Part shown: positions 24,493 to 33,345 of the stretch, in pieces | Position numbering within the stretch: the first letter of the stretch is position 1 | Layout: the number at the start of each line of letters is the position of its first letter | Source: Chryseobacterium bernardetii | Lineage (GTDB): Bacteria > Bacteroidota > Bacteroidia > Flavobacteriales > Weeksellaceae | Direction: 5' to 3' | Assembly: GCF_003815975.1 (NCBI RefSeq) | Contig: NZ_CP033932.1 | Coordinates: 2,209,001 to 2,273,000 of the forward strand | Length of the DNA: 64,000 bases | Notes under the pieces: model-generated | Databases searched by the model: none | Seen by the model: the letters and a program-made list of their open reading frames with translations, nothing else | Told to the model about the DNA's origin: nothing | Program-made: the position numbers and the translations under genes

Positions 24493-25935
24493 TTATTTCT
24501 GAGGTATATTCGCTAAAATATCTTTCAGGAAGCTCCAGAACTTCTGAGCAGAAGGAATATTTGCCTTCTCGTCAGGAGAGTGTGCTCCTCTGATGGTAGG
24601 TCCGAAACTTACCATTTCCATTTCAGGATAGTTCGCTCCAATGATACCACATTCTAAACCTGCGTGGCAAGCTACAACGTGGGGTTTTTCATTAAACTTC
24701 TCTGTGTAGATCTTTTCCATAATCTGTACAATTTCAGATCCTGGTCTTGGCTTCCAACCTGGGTATGAACCACTGAATACTACATTCATTCCAGCTAACT
24801 CAGCTACAGATTTTAATTGTTCTGCCGTAGAATATTTAGAAGAGTCTACTGAAGATCTTGTAAGGTTAAGAATCTTTAATTCTCCGCCTTTCAATTCAAC
24901 TCTAGCAACGTTGTTGGAAGCTTCCACAAGGTCTGCTACATCAGGACTCATTCTGTACACTCCATTATGAAGAGCTTTCAAAGTAAGGATTACTTTTTTA
25001 GAATCTGCTTCTGAAATCGCTTTATCGGAAGACGTAGAATTTTCAATATTGATCTGAAGACCTGCCTCTACAGATGCAAATTCTTCTAAAATTTCTGCTT
25101 TAAGAACAGTAGCTTCCTGGATGAACTCCTGAGCATTTCTTACAGAGATGATAGCAACAGCTTCTCTCGGAATAGCATTTCTTAATCCGCCACCATCAAT
25201 AGAGATCAGTTCTATATTTTGATTTTCCAATCCTTTATAAAGAAGCCTTCCCAGGATAATGTTGGCATTTCCGAAACCTTTGTGGATATCCATTCCTGAG
25301 TGTCCTCCCTGCAAGCCTTTTACTTCAAGTCTTACAACCTGTCCTTTCGGAGCTTCTGTGGCATAGTTTTGAGTGATGGTAACGTCTACTCCTCCGGCAC
25401 AGCCTATGTCAATTTCATCGTCCTCTTCTGTGTCAAGATTTAATAGGATTTGCCCGGTAAGCTGTCCAGGCTTTAACCCGATAGCACCTGTCATTCCTGT
25501 TTCTTCATCAATGGTGAATAATGCTTCCAGTGCAGGGTGTGGAATATCTGAACTTTCAAGGATAGACATAATGGTAGCTACTCCTAAACCGTTATCAGCT
25601 CCCAGAGTAGTTCCTTTTGCCTTTACCCAGTCCCCATCAATTTCCATTTTGATCCCTTCTGTCTCAAAATCAAAATTAACATCATTATTTTTCTGGCAAA
25701 CCATATCCAAATGCGACTGAAGTACAATAGATTTACGGTTTTCCATTCCTGCAGTGGCAGGCTTTTTAATAATTACGTTTCCTACTTCATCCACAGTAGT
25801 TTCTAACCCTAAATTTTCACCAAATCCTTTGATGAAAGCAATTACTTTTTCCTCTTTTTTAGATGGTCTTGGAACTGCATTTAATTTGGAGAAGTTTTTC
25901 CAGATGATCTGCGGTTCTATATTAGATAATTCCAT
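24493..25935 (-). CDS. pepD: Beta-Ala-His/aminoacyl-histidine dipeptidase (M20C)
   Basis: A 480-residue di-zinc peptidase. Metal-binding residues are H75 and D77 (S-H-L-D-M-V-C), D114 (L-G-A-D-N-G-L-G) and E144/E145 (D-E-E-T-G-M-T-G). The dimerisation-domain motif G-G-H-S-G-M-D-I-H follows near residue 215. It hydrolyses Xaa-His and other dipeptides in the cytoplasm. The length and the M20C-specific P-H-P-A-L-E segment match PepD of E. coli. Confidence 0.95.
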   Translation of the reverse strand: MELSNIEPQIIWKNFSKLNAVPRPSKKEEKVIAFIKGFGENLGLETTVDEVGNVIIKKPATAGMENRKSIVLQSHLDMVCQKNNDVNFDFETEGIKMEIDGDWVKAKGTTLGADNGLGVATIMSILESSDIPHPALEALFTIDEETGMTGAIGLKPGQLTGQILLNLDTEEDDEIDIGCAGGVDVTITQNYATEAPKGQVVRLEVKGLQGGHSGMDIHKGFGNANIILGRLLYKGLENQNIELISIDGGGLRNAIPREAVAIISVRNAQEFIQEATVLKAEILEEFASVEAGLQINIENSTSSDKAISEADSKKVILTLKALHNGVYRMSPDVADLVEASNNVARVELKGGELKILNLTRSSVDSSKYSTAEQLKSVAELAGMNVVFSGSYPGWKPRPGSEIVQIMEKIYTEKFNEKPHVVACHAGLECGIIGANYPEMEMVSFGPTIRGAHSPDEKANIPSAQKFWSFLKDILANIPQK

Positions 25936-25970
25936 TGAAATTTATTTTTCTCAAATTTACAAAATAAAAA

Positions 25971-25999
25971 ATGCTTCTGTGGGATACAGAAGCATTTTT
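25971..25999 (-). terminator. Terminator of the CxC lipoprotein gene
   Basis: ATGCTTCTGT (25971-25980) and ACAGAAGCAT (25986-25995) with A/T tails. It lies 58 bp after the minus-strand stop at 26057 and just before pepD. Confidence 0.8.
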
Positions 26000-26056
26000 A
26001 TCGGGTATAAAAGAATGATAAGCTCATTTTATAATGAGTTTATTCCTTTTTTGTTG

Positions 26057-26548
26057 TTAGCATCCACATTCTCCATAGATAGGTGTTGTAATAACACTGC
26101 CATCCGGCTTTTCAATTGTTAGGGTACCTTCAAAAAGTAAAGCCTCTTCACCCTTTATTTTTTTGCCTTTTACAGAGATTTTATAGCCGTCATTTTCTAT
26201 TTCCTTGGTCAGTTCTTCATCTACTTCCATATCACTTGAAGAGATCAGGTTCATAGCGAGCCTTTTACCGTCCAGTTTCATATACGCTGTTTTTCCGGCA
26301 TCATCTGCATAGATGTATTTCTCGGCTTCAAAATCAGCTTTGTTTCTTGCGAAATAGCATGAGCATTCTTTAATTTCTTCAGGAAATGAAATGGTTTCAA
26401 TCTGAATTTTTCCGGAAGGAATGCTTGCCGTAGCAGAGTCTTTAACAATGCTTGAAGAATCAGCACCATTGGTTGCAGAAACTGTTTCTTTGTCCTTTTT
26501 ACAGGCTACTAAAAGAAATGCAGAAAATAAAATGACTAAATATTTCAT
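26057..26548 (-). CDS. Hypothetical lipoprotein with CSC and C-terminal CGC motifs
   Basis: A 163-residue lipoprotein: lipobox L-V-A-C (C16) then K-K-D-K-E and a Ser/Ala-rich linker. The mature domain begins with E-C-S-C-Y-F (C62, C64) and the protein ends exactly with E-C-G-C (C161, C163). Two CxC pairs in a 110-residue domain suggest disulphides or metal binding at the cell surface or periplasm. I do not recognise the family. The gene follows the LURP-one-like gene by 19 bp, so they are probably co-transcribed. Confidence 0.8.
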   Translation of the reverse strand: MKYLVILFSAFLLVACKKDKETVSATNGADSSSIVKDSATASIPSGKIQIETISFPEEIKECSCYFARNKADFEAEKYIYADDAGKTAYMKLDGKRLAMNLISSSDMEVDEELTKEIENDGYKISVKGKKIKGEEALLFEGTLTIEKPDGSVITTPIYGECGC

Positions 26549-26567
26549 GTGCTTGTGGTTTTAAATG

Positions 26568-27173
26568 TTAGCCTCTTGCTCTTTCAAGAAGGGTCATCAT
26601 TAATAATGAAAGGATTACTAAGCTTTCTTCCTCATCATCAATGTCGATCAATCTGTCTAGTTGGAATCTTCTTCCGAAGAATGAAGGCATTTTTTTAAGT
26701 TTAAAGTATGCTTTTCCGTCGATACCAGTCACTGTATAAGAAGGATTCAGAAAATATCCTGTAAACATTCCGATGATAGGAAGCTCACCTACAAAGCTGT
26801 CCCAGAATCTTACCCATGCGCTGTCTTCCTGTACCTTGAATTTAGGCTGGTCTTTAGCATCAAGGATATCGTAGCTTGCTTTCCAGATAGAACGCATTCC
26901 TTTTCTTGCCAGTCTACCATAGTTTTTATTGTCTACAATATCATTTAAAGAATAAGAAGCATTGAAATCGATCCATTTATTGGCTCTGATTCTGAAAAGT
27001 TCTTTTGATTTGCTTTCATCATTGAAAACGATAACGTCTTCTTTCAGTTTAAACATTTTCTGACGTACGTATGCTACATAATTTCCATTTTTGTCAGTAA
27101 TGTTGAAGTCACTAGCTAGTGTCGAAATTTTAAACTTGAAATCCAGTGGGTAATTTAAGTTGTTAAGTACCAT
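26568..27173 (-). CDS. LURP-one-related (DUF567/Tubby C2-like) protein
   Basis: A 201-residue protein resembling the LURP-one/phospholipid-scramblase-like beta-barrel fold: a run of short strands (F-N-I-T-D-K-N-G-N-Y-V-A-Y-V, K-S-K-E-L-F-R-I-R-A-N, A-S-Y-D-I-L-D-A-K) and a hydrophobic loop F-T-G-Y-F-L-N-P-S-Y-T-V near residue 140. Bacterial members have no defined activity; the fold suggests membrane or phospholipid contact. A -7-like TATATTTG lies upstream on the minus strand (27210-27217). Probably first gene of a two-gene unit with the lipoprotein. Confidence 0.75.
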   Translation of the reverse strand: MVLNNLNYPLDFKFKISTLASDFNITDKNGNYVAYVRQKMFKLKEDVIVFNDESKSKELFRIRANKWIDFNASYSLNDIVDNKNYGRLARKGMRSIWKASYDILDAKDQPKFKVQEDSAWVRFWDSFVGELPIIGMFTGYFLNPSYTVTGIDGKAYFKLKKMPSFFGRRFQLDRLIDIDDEEESLVILSLLMMTLLERARG

Positions 27174-27438
27174 GTGTTAGCTTATTTTTTTCATATTTAA
27201 TTTAAGCCGCAAATATAACTGTTTTTTTATAGTTACAGCGTATAATGGCTGAATTGGAACTTAAAATATCATAATGAGACATTGTATTGGAAGGAGTTGT
27301 GGATATGAAATTTAAGAAGATAGATAAAAGATGAAAGATAATAGACATGAATTGCAATAATATTGGGAGTAGTCAATTATAAATATGAATCGCTAAGACT
27401 GCAATAACATTCAGCCTTGAACTTTAAATATCCAATGG

Positions 27439-27457
27439 ACAAGCGCAGCGGATTGAC
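27439..27457 (+). repeat. Dispersed intergenic repeat core, copy B
   Basis: ACAAGCGCAGCGGATTGAC, followed at once by a second AATTGACC. It matches copy A at 11203 with two substitutions over the core. Confidence 0.55.
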
Positions 27458-27538
27458 AATTGACCAGTCATTCGATATCCCAGATTCTTAAACCTAAAAA
27501 CTCCCCTTCAGGATAGATCATTTTCCTTAAATATTGCT

Positions 27539-27546
27539 TATTTTTG
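27539..27546 (+). promoter_or_regulatory. -7 promoter element of recR
   Basis: TATTTTTG ends only 5 bases before the ATG at 27552. Transcription from it would start at or within a base or two of the start codon, so the recR mRNA may be leaderless. Confidence 0.45.
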
Positions 27547-27551
27547 TGCTT

Positions 27552-28163
27552 ATGGATTACCCGAGTAAAGTGTTGGCAAAGGCAGTTGATGAGATTTCAG
27601 GACTGCCTGGAATAGGAAGAAAAACAGCTTTGAGATTAGCATTGCATTTGTTGAAGCAGCCCAATTCCAGAGCGGTGAGTCTTGGAAATTCCCTGATTAA
27701 TCTTGTCAACGAAATAAAATACTGTAAAGAATGTCATAATTTTTCTGATTTTGACATCTGCGAGATCTGCAGCAACGAGAAAAGGAGCAGTGAGCTGATC
27801 TGCATTGTTGAAGATGTCCGGGATGTGATTGCTATTGAAAATACAGGAAAATATGGAGGAAAGTATCTTATTCTGGGAGGGAAAATCTCACCTATGGAAG
27901 GAGTAGGACCAAGCCAGCTGAATATTCCGAGTATTGAAAGAAAACTTAATGAAGGTAAGGTAAAGGAATTTATCTTCGCGTTGAGTGCCACGATGGAAGG
28001 GGATACCACGGCCTATTATATTTACAAAAAATTTAAAAACTTCAATGTGAATTTTTCAAGCATTGCAAGAGGAATTTCAGTAGGAGATGAGCTGGAATAT
28101 GCAGATGAAATTTCACTTGGAAGATCTATTATCAACAGATTACCCTACAACGAAAAGGATTAA
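27552..28163 (+). CDS. recR: Recombination mediator protein RecR
   Basis: A 203-residue protein from ATG 27552; an upstream in-frame TTG overlaps the promoter and is rejected. The N-terminal helix-hairpin-helix is I-S-G-L-P-G-I-G-R-K-T-A, the four-cysteine zinc finger Y-C-K-E-C-H...I-C-E-I-C-S, and the Toprim domain starts I-C-I-V-E-D-V-R-D-V. It loads RecA with RecF/RecO at gapped DNA. It is followed after one base by a glycosyltransferase gene, so the two are likely co-transcribed although functionally unrelated. Confidence 0.96.
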   Translation: MDYPSKVLAKAVDEISGLPGIGRKTALRLALHLLKQPNSRAVSLGNSLINLVNEIKYCKECHNFSDFDICEICSNEKRSSELICIVEDVRDVIAIENTGKYGGKYLILGGKISPMEGVGPSQLNIPSIERKLNEGKVKEFIFALSATMEGDTTAYYIYKKFKNFNVNFSSIARGISVGDELEYADEISLGRSIINRLPYNEKD

Positions 28164-28164
28164 T

Positions 28165-28998
28165 ATGAAGCTGTCTGTTATTATTGTCAATTACAACGTT
28201 ACTCAATTACTCAGGAACTGCCTTCTATCTATTCAGCAATATGTAAAAGAGGTGGAATATGAGGTAATTGTGATAGATAATGCTTCTACAGACGGTTCAT
28301 GGCGGAATCTTATCTCAGAATTTCCCGAAGTACATTTTATTCCTTCAGAAACAAACGGTGGCTTCTCAAAGGCTAATAATCAGGCAATACACTTTGCAAA
28401 AGGAGAATATATACTCCTTTTAAATCCTGATACAGAATTTGAAGGCTTTTATATGAAAGAACTTTTAGATTTTTCAGACAGCCAGCCGGATTTCGGATGT
28501 CTTGGAATACGGATGCATGATGCGGAAGGAAACTTCCTGCCGGAAAGCAAACGTTCAGTTCCGGATATGTTTAATTCCTTTGAAAAGCTGTTCACCAACT
28601 TTAAAAAAAATAATTCCAAATCTTATTACAGGAATGATGTTGATGAAAATGCAGTGGCGGAAGTGGAAGTAATAACAGGGGCTTTTTTATTGGTAAAAAA
28701 AGAAGTATATGAAAAGGTTGGGGGGTTGGATGAAGCATACTTTATGTATGGTGAAGATATTGACCTTTGTTATACTTTAATAAAAAACGGTTATAAAAAT
28801 TACTATTATGGGAAGGCTTCGCTGCTTCATCACAAAGGAGAAAGCACGGTAAAGAATGAGGTGTATCTGCAGCGCTTTTATGGTGCTATGCAGATCTTTA
28901 TTGATAAGTACTATAAAGAATCAAAACCTATGCAGTATTCTTTCTTAAAAGCAGGACTGAAGCTTCGTCATCAGATTGAAAAAATTAAGCTGAAGTAA
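28165..28998 (+). CDS. Family 2 glycosyltransferase (rhamnosyltransferase-like)
   Basis: A 277-residue GT-A enzyme. I choose ATG 28165, one base after the recR stop, because it places K-L-S-V-I-I-V-N-Y-N-V at the N-terminus as in the family. The nucleotide-sugar region shows V-I-D-N-A-S-T-D-G-S, the DXD-like L-L-L-N-P-D-T-E and the acceptor region G-G-L-D-E-A-Y-F-M-Y-G-E-D-I-D-L-C. These enzymes extend cell-surface polysaccharide chains. A soluble cytoplasmic enzyme with no membrane helix. Confidence 0.93.
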   Translation: MKLSVIIVNYNVTQLLRNCLLSIQQYVKEVEYEVIVIDNASTDGSWRNLISEFPEVHFIPSETNGGFSKANNQAIHFAKGEYILLLNPDTEFEGFYMKELLDFSDSQPDFGCLGIRMHDAEGNFLPESKRSVPDMFNSFEKLFTNFKKNNSKSYYRNDVDENAVAEVEVITGAFLLVKKEVYEKVGGLDEAYFMYGEDIDLCYTLIKNGYKNYYYGKASLLHHKGESTVKNEVYLQRFYGAMQIFIDKYYKESKPMQYSFLKAGLKLRHQIEKIKLK

Positions 28999-29061
28999 AG
29001 TGGAAGCTTGAAGGATGCAGATAGTTGAAATACTTCTTTAAATGTAAAAACATAAGAAATA

Positions 29062-29090
29062 AAAAAGCAACTCAGATTGAGTTGCTTTTT
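29062..29090. terminator. Bidirectional terminator between glycosyltransferase and secG
   Basis: AAAAAGCAACTCA (29062-29074), 3-base loop, TGAGTTGCTTTTT (29078-29090). Perfect 13-bp stem between convergent genes. Confidence 0.9.
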
Positions 29091-29111
29091 ATATATAGAA
29101 AAATAATATTC

Positions 29112-29468
29112 TTATTTAGCTGGTGCCACTGGTGTTGGAACCGGAGCGTTGGTTGTAGAAGAAGCAGGAGCAGATTGTTTTGCCGGAGCTTCTTTTTTAG
29201 CTGGTTGCTGCTGAACAGGAGCCGCTTGTGACGGTTTACCTGTAATAATAACGCTTAAAAGGATAAGAACGATGATAGTTCCGCCTAGAGTCCATGTTGC
29301 TTTTTCCATGAAATCATTGGTTCTCTGTACTCCAAACTGTGCAGAAGATGCCCCTCCGAAAGTACTGGAAAGACCTCCACCTTTTGGGTTTTGAGCCATA
29401 ACAACAATTACCAATAAAACACTGGCAATCATAATAAGAACCATCAATAGTGTAAATATAGTATCCAT
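29112..29468 (-). CDS. secG: Preprotein translocase subunit SecG
   Basis: A 118-residue membrane protein with two helices (residues 4-25 and 58-78) joined by the conserved loop Q-N-P-K-G-G-G-L-S-S-T-F-G-G, the SecG signature. The tail is a long Ala/Pro/Lys-rich stretch, common in Bacteroidetes SecG and longer than in E. coli. It associates with SecYE to help protein export. It is monocistronic with a shared terminator. Confidence 0.95.
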   Translation of the reverse strand: MDTIFTLLMVLIMIASVLLVIVVMAQNPKGGGLSSTFGGASSAQFGVQRTNDFMEKATWTLGGTIIVLILLSVIITGKPSQAAPVQQQPAKKEAPAKQSAPASSTTNAPVPTPVAPAK

Positions 29469-29714
29469 TAATTCTGATATCTTTTTGAATGGGCAAATTT
29501 AATCTTTTTTTACTGAATGACAAAAAAAGATACTGGTAAATATGGCACAATCACAAAAAAATAAAAATCAAACAATGATTTTGTACTTAAAACAGAGGAA
29601 AGACAAATAGAAGTATGCTTATCTATCTATGTTTGGATTGTTTTAAACATCCTTGCTGATTTTGCAGAGCACAGATCGTTTGGGTACAGAGGTATTATTG
29701 AACATATGTAAACA

Positions 29715-29741
29715 AAAAGCTATCCCGATGAGATAGCTTTT
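29715..29741 (-). terminator. Terminator of the M16 peptidase pair
   Basis: AAAAGCTATC (29715-29724) and GATAGCTTTT (29732-29741), 20 bp after the minus-strand stop at 29763. The rest of the gap 29469-29762 shows no gene. Confidence 0.85.
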
Positions 29742-29762
29742 CTATTAAAAATGTTTGTTAAT

Positions 29763-31793
29763 TTATTTAAAGTCAGAATCCTTCGCCTGGTTAAGCTGAT
29801 AAGACTGTACCGCCAGGTTGATTTCCATTCCGCCCATATTCTGGATAATGGTGAAGGGTAGCTTTATTCCTGAAACATCTTTATAATCTGCGAAGTTTGT
29901 AGGCATAGAACCTCCTTCCCCTGTTTTTACTTCCCCCGTTTTTAAACCTGTTTTCACACTGTAATAATAGGTTTGTTTCGGTCCTTTCACCACATAAGAA
30001 TCCTCGTTATTGTATTTTTCAATTCCTGCCAGCTTTAGCTCCGTGGATTTAGCGAAAGTAAGCTCCGGGAAAAGTTCAGGCTCAGCCATAGACGTTTTCT
30101 GCTTGTCATTCAGGGGTATTTTTTTTCCCTGCGCTTCAACATAACCGTCCTTACCATCAAAAACGATTTTCTGAAGAGTATTGCCCATCATTTTCATATC
30201 CATCATCATTTTACCGCCTTTTCCCTGGATCAGTTTCATGTTCATATCCATTCCCTGAACTTTGGTAGTAGCATCAGCTGTAATGGAAGTTACTTTCTGA
30301 AGGGCTGCCAAGCCTCCGATAGCATTGATATATTTCTCTGCTACAGAACCTATAGTTACATTTGCATCCACTTTCTGTGCCGTAGGTTTTGCAACCGGAT
30401 TAGCTTCCTTGTCAAAATACTTCACAGGATATCCCAGCTTTTCAAGTCCTTCGGCAATATCAGATGCCTTACCGGCTATAAAAATCCTGCTTTGGTCCGG
30501 AAGAATGGTAGCTTTTACAGCATTAGAAATATCAGCAGCAGTAACTTTATCAATTGATTTTAGATAATTGGTATAAAAATCTGCCGGAAGATCCTGAACT
30601 TTTTGGTTCAATGCAAATTTAGCTATGGTTTCCGGTTTCTCTAAAGACATAATGAAAGAACCTTTCAGCTTAGCTTTAGCATTTTCCAATTCCTCTGGTT
30701 TTACAGTAGAAATGGCGTTAAGCTCATTCATCATTTCCTTCACAGCTTTATCCGTAACCTCATTTCTTACACTGGTTTCAGCTGAAAAATCAGGAGAATA
30801 CTTGCTGGCATTCATACTGGAATAAGCTCCGTATGTAAACCCATTCTTTTCTCTAAGGTTCATGAAAAGCCTTGCTTCGCCACCACCACCTAGAATATAG
30901 TTAGCCATTGTAGCAGGGAAGTAATTTGGATCCTTCATCTTAAGGTTGTTAAGATTGCTCACAGACAGAACAGATTGAACCGCAGACGGTACATCTACCA
31001 CATTGATCTCTGTTTTGGCAACATTTGAGGCAGGCTCTAAGGCTGCAAATTTTGTATTGGATTTTTTCCAGCTTCCGAAAGCTTTCTCAACCAAAGGTTT
31101 GATCTGATCGAATTTTACATCTCCAACAATTACTAAATAAGCATTATCCGGAGCATAGTATTTATTGTAAATATTCTGAACATCTGCCAGTTGAATTTTA
31201 TTAATAGATTCAATGGTTTCAAATTCTCCTCTGGAAGTATTCTTCCCGTACATCAGAGCATTGGATACTCTTTCAGCAATGGACGAAGCATTTTTTTCAT
31301 CTGCTTTTAATCCTTCAATAATTCTTTCTTTTGCATTTTGAATCTCTTCAGCCGAGAATTTTGGATTCACAATGGCATCTGCCATTAACCCCAATACTTC
31401 AGGGAAATATTTTGAAAGAGAGTTTGAAGCAGCACCATTGGAAGAAAAGTTGATGTTGGCTCCCAGAAAGTCTACTTTTTTATTGAATTCATCCTTGCTC
31501 AGGTTGGTTGTTCCGTTATCAAGTTGTTCTGCCATCAGTTGGCTTACTCCTGCTATATTTCCTTCATAATAAGGAGGTCTGTCCATAGAAAGAGTAGTGT
31601 TTACCCTTGGCAGTTTGTTATTTTCAACCACCATCACAGTTAATCCGTTGCTGAGTTGAAAAGTTTTTGGTTTCGCAATGTTGATGACAGGCGTAGGCCC
31701 CGGTTTAGGCATTGCATTAAGATCTGTTTTTTGGGCAGAAAGCATTGCTGCAAATAAAAATGCCGCTGCTATATAAGTGAATTGCTTTTTCAT
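29763..31793 (-). CDS. M16-family peptidase-like subunit with C-terminal LolA-like domain
   Basis: A 676-residue exported protein from ATG 31793, which gives the signal peptide K-K-Q-F-T-Y-I-A-A-A-F-L-F-A-A-M-L-S-A-Q and avoids overlapping the upstream gene. Two M16 domains fill residues 30-460. The zinc motif HxxEH is absent (the equivalent reads Q-L-M-A-E-Q), but the substrate-binding L-R-E-K-N-G-F-T-Y-G-A-Y-S is present, as in the non-catalytic subunit of heterodimeric M16B enzymes. About 200 extra residues at the C-terminus look like an outer-membrane lipoprotein-sorting (LolA-like) beta-sheet domain. Partner: the upstream gene. Confidence 0.88.
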   Translation of the reverse strand: MKKQFTYIAAAFLFAAMLSAQKTDLNAMPKPGPTPVINIAKPKTFQLSNGLTVMVVENNKLPRVNTTLSMDRPPYYEGNIAGVSQLMAEQLDNGTTNLSKDEFNKKVDFLGANINFSSNGAASNSLSKYFPEVLGLMADAIVNPKFSAEEIQNAKERIIEGLKADEKNASSIAERVSNALMYGKNTSRGEFETIESINKIQLADVQNIYNKYYAPDNAYLVIVGDVKFDQIKPLVEKAFGSWKKSNTKFAALEPASNVAKTEINVVDVPSAVQSVLSVSNLNNLKMKDPNYFPATMANYILGGGGEARLFMNLREKNGFTYGAYSSMNASKYSPDFSAETSVRNEVTDKAVKEMMNELNAISTVKPEELENAKAKLKGSFIMSLEKPETIAKFALNQKVQDLPADFYTNYLKSIDKVTAADISNAVKATILPDQSRIFIAGKASDIAEGLEKLGYPVKYFDKEANPVAKPTAQKVDANVTIGSVAEKYINAIGGLAALQKVTSITADATTKVQGMDMNMKLIQGKGGKMMMDMKMMGNTLQKIVFDGKDGYVEAQGKKIPLNDKQKTSMAEPELFPELTFAKSTELKLAGIEKYNNEDSYVVKGPKQTYYYSVKTGLKTGEVKTGEGGSMPTNFADYKDVSGIKLPFTIIQNMGGMEINLAVQSYQLNQAKDSDFK

Positions 31794-31800
31794 GGGTAAA

Positions 31801-33114
31801 TTATTTTTTCTCAGGAACATAATTGATAATGATTCTTTGGTTGGAATTCAGATACTTTTTAGCTGCATTTTGAATATCCTGCTTAGTGATGGATCTGTAA
31901 ATATCAATTTCCTTATTGATAAGGTTAGTATTTCCCATCAGTACATGGTTGGTAGCCAAAGAAGCTGCAATTCCCTGAATGCTTGAGTTCTGGTTTACAA
32001 ATTGGTTTTCAAACTGATTCTGGATTTTTTGATAATCTTCATCAGAAATTAAAGTTGTCTGAAGTTTTTTGATCTCTGCATCAATATCAGCCTGTAAAGT
32101 CTGTTTAGATGTTTGTCCCATAGGAATCGCAAAGAATGCAAAAATACTGTAGTCTTCAAGCCCCTGATTGAAGGCCGCTACCTGAAGTGCTTTTTTATCC
32201 TGATCAACCAATTTTTTATATAATACAGAAGATTTTCCATTGCTTAAATAAGAAGAAAGCATATCTAAAACGTAAGCATCTTTTTCTTTATTGGCAGGAG
32301 TTCTGTAAGCGAAAACATAAGCGGGAAGCTGAATGTTCGGGTCTGTGGCAGTAACCTCCTTTTCCTGAGTAATAGGAGCGTCTTTAGGGAAATCTTTTGG
32401 ATAAACTGTTCCTTTTGGAATACCTCCATAGTATTCTTCAATCCATTTTTTAGTCTGTTCAGGTTTGATATCCCCTGCAACCACTAAAGTAGCATTGTTT
32501 GGCACATAGAATTTCTTATAAAAAGCCTGGAACTCTTCAAGCTTTGCTGCATTAAGATCTTCCATAGATCCAATGGTTGGCCAGTTGTATGGGTGATTGG
32601 TAAACAGATTCTTCTGAATTGTAGAGAAAAGGTTTCCATAAGGCTGGTTATCCATTCTTAATCTTTTTTCCTCCTTTACCACTTCTCTTTGTGTGTCTAC
32701 TCCAACCTGGTTGATCACAGCGTGACGCATTCTTTCAGCTTCCATCCAAAGTCCAAGCTGTTCATTATTGGAAGGGAAAGTCTCATAGTAATAGGTTCTG
32801 TCATTAGTAGTGTTGGCATTGTTTTGTCCTCCGTTTGAAGAAACAATCTTGAACCAATCACCTCTCTTAATGTTTGGAGTTCCTTCGAATAAAAGGTGTT
32901 CAAAGAAATGAGCAAAACCGGTTCTTCCTTTTACCTCATCTTTTGCTCCAACATGATACATAACACCCGTAGTGACCACCGGAGCTGAATTATCCTGATG
33001 AAGAATTACATGAAGACCATTGGGAAGATCATACTCTTCGAATTTAATTTGCTGTGCATTCAGCATGAGCCCAAAGAAAGCTACAGCAGCAGCAGAAAGA
33101 AGACGCTTTTTCAT
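31801..33114 (-). CDS. M16 zinc metallopeptidase, catalytic subunit
   Basis: A 437-residue exported peptidase with signal peptide (R-L-L-S-A-A-A-V-A-F-F-G-L-M-L-N-A-Q). The inverted zinc motif H69-F-F-E72-H73 (A-H-F-F-E-H-L-L-F-E-G-T) is followed by the third ligand near E149, the classical spacing. The C-terminal half lacks the L-R-E-K-x-G-x-x-Y motif, which the downstream gene supplies, so the two proteins probably assemble as an active heterodimer in the periplasm. The downstream gene starts 7 bp after this stop. Confidence 0.93.
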   Translation of the reverse strand: MKKRLLSAAAVAFFGLMLNAQQIKFEEYDLPNGLHVILHQDNSAPVVTTGVMYHVGAKDEVKGRTGFAHFFEHLLFEGTPNIKRGDWFKIVSSNGGQNNANTTNDRTYYYETFPSNNEQLGLWMEAERMRHAVINQVGVDTQREVVKEEKRLRMDNQPYGNLFSTIQKNLFTNHPYNWPTIGSMEDLNAAKLEEFQAFYKKFYVPNNATLVVAGDIKPEQTKKWIEEYYGGIPKGTVYPKDFPKDAPITQEKEVTATDPNIQLPAYVFAYRTPANKEKDAYVLDMLSSYLSNGKSSVLYKKLVDQDKKALQVAAFNQGLEDYSIFAFFAIPMGQTSKQTLQADIDAEIKKLQTTLISDEDYQKIQNQFENQFVNQNSSIQGIAASLATNHVLMGNTNLINKEIDIYRSITKQDIQNAAKKYLNSNQRIIINYVPEKK

Positions 33115-33207
33115 AAAGTTAGAAATTGTTTATCAATTAGTAGGAAAATTGAACGGAATGTTACAAAAATAAAGGTAGATATTGTGGGAGATAAGTCAAT
33201 AGTGAAC

Positions 33208-33227
33208 GGTTAATTCGCTTTGCTTGT
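33208..33227 (-). repeat. Dispersed intergenic repeat core, copy C
   Basis: On the minus strand ACAAGCAAAGCGAATTAACC, two changes from copy A. It sits between the M16 genes and the helicase promoter, flanked by further repeat-like text (TTCACCATTCACTTG near 33249 and ATTGACGATTCAC near 33272). Confidence 0.55.
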
Positions 33228-33293
33228 CAACTTTATAAGCCATACCTATTCACCATTCACTTGCGGGCAAAATTGACGATTCACATTTCATAA

Positions 33294-33324
33294 TTTGAAT
33301 TCTCCTTTGAATATCTTAATTTTG
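33294..33324 (+). promoter_or_regulatory. Promoter of the UvrD/PcrA helicase gene
   Basis: TTTG at 33294-33297, exactly 19-bp spacer, TAATTTTG at 33317-33324. Both elements fit the Flavobacterial consensus. The leader is about 14 bases. Confidence 0.75.
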
Positions 33325-33345
33325 TGTTCCCAAATTTTTTGCAGT

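Larger units (their letters stand above)
27174..27551. other. 378-bp divergent intergenic region with repeat copy B
   Basis: Left part holds the minus-strand promoter element of the LURP-one-like gene (27210-27217). The right part contains the second copy of the dispersed repeat, and ends in the recR promoter. No gene seen. Confidence 0.5.
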
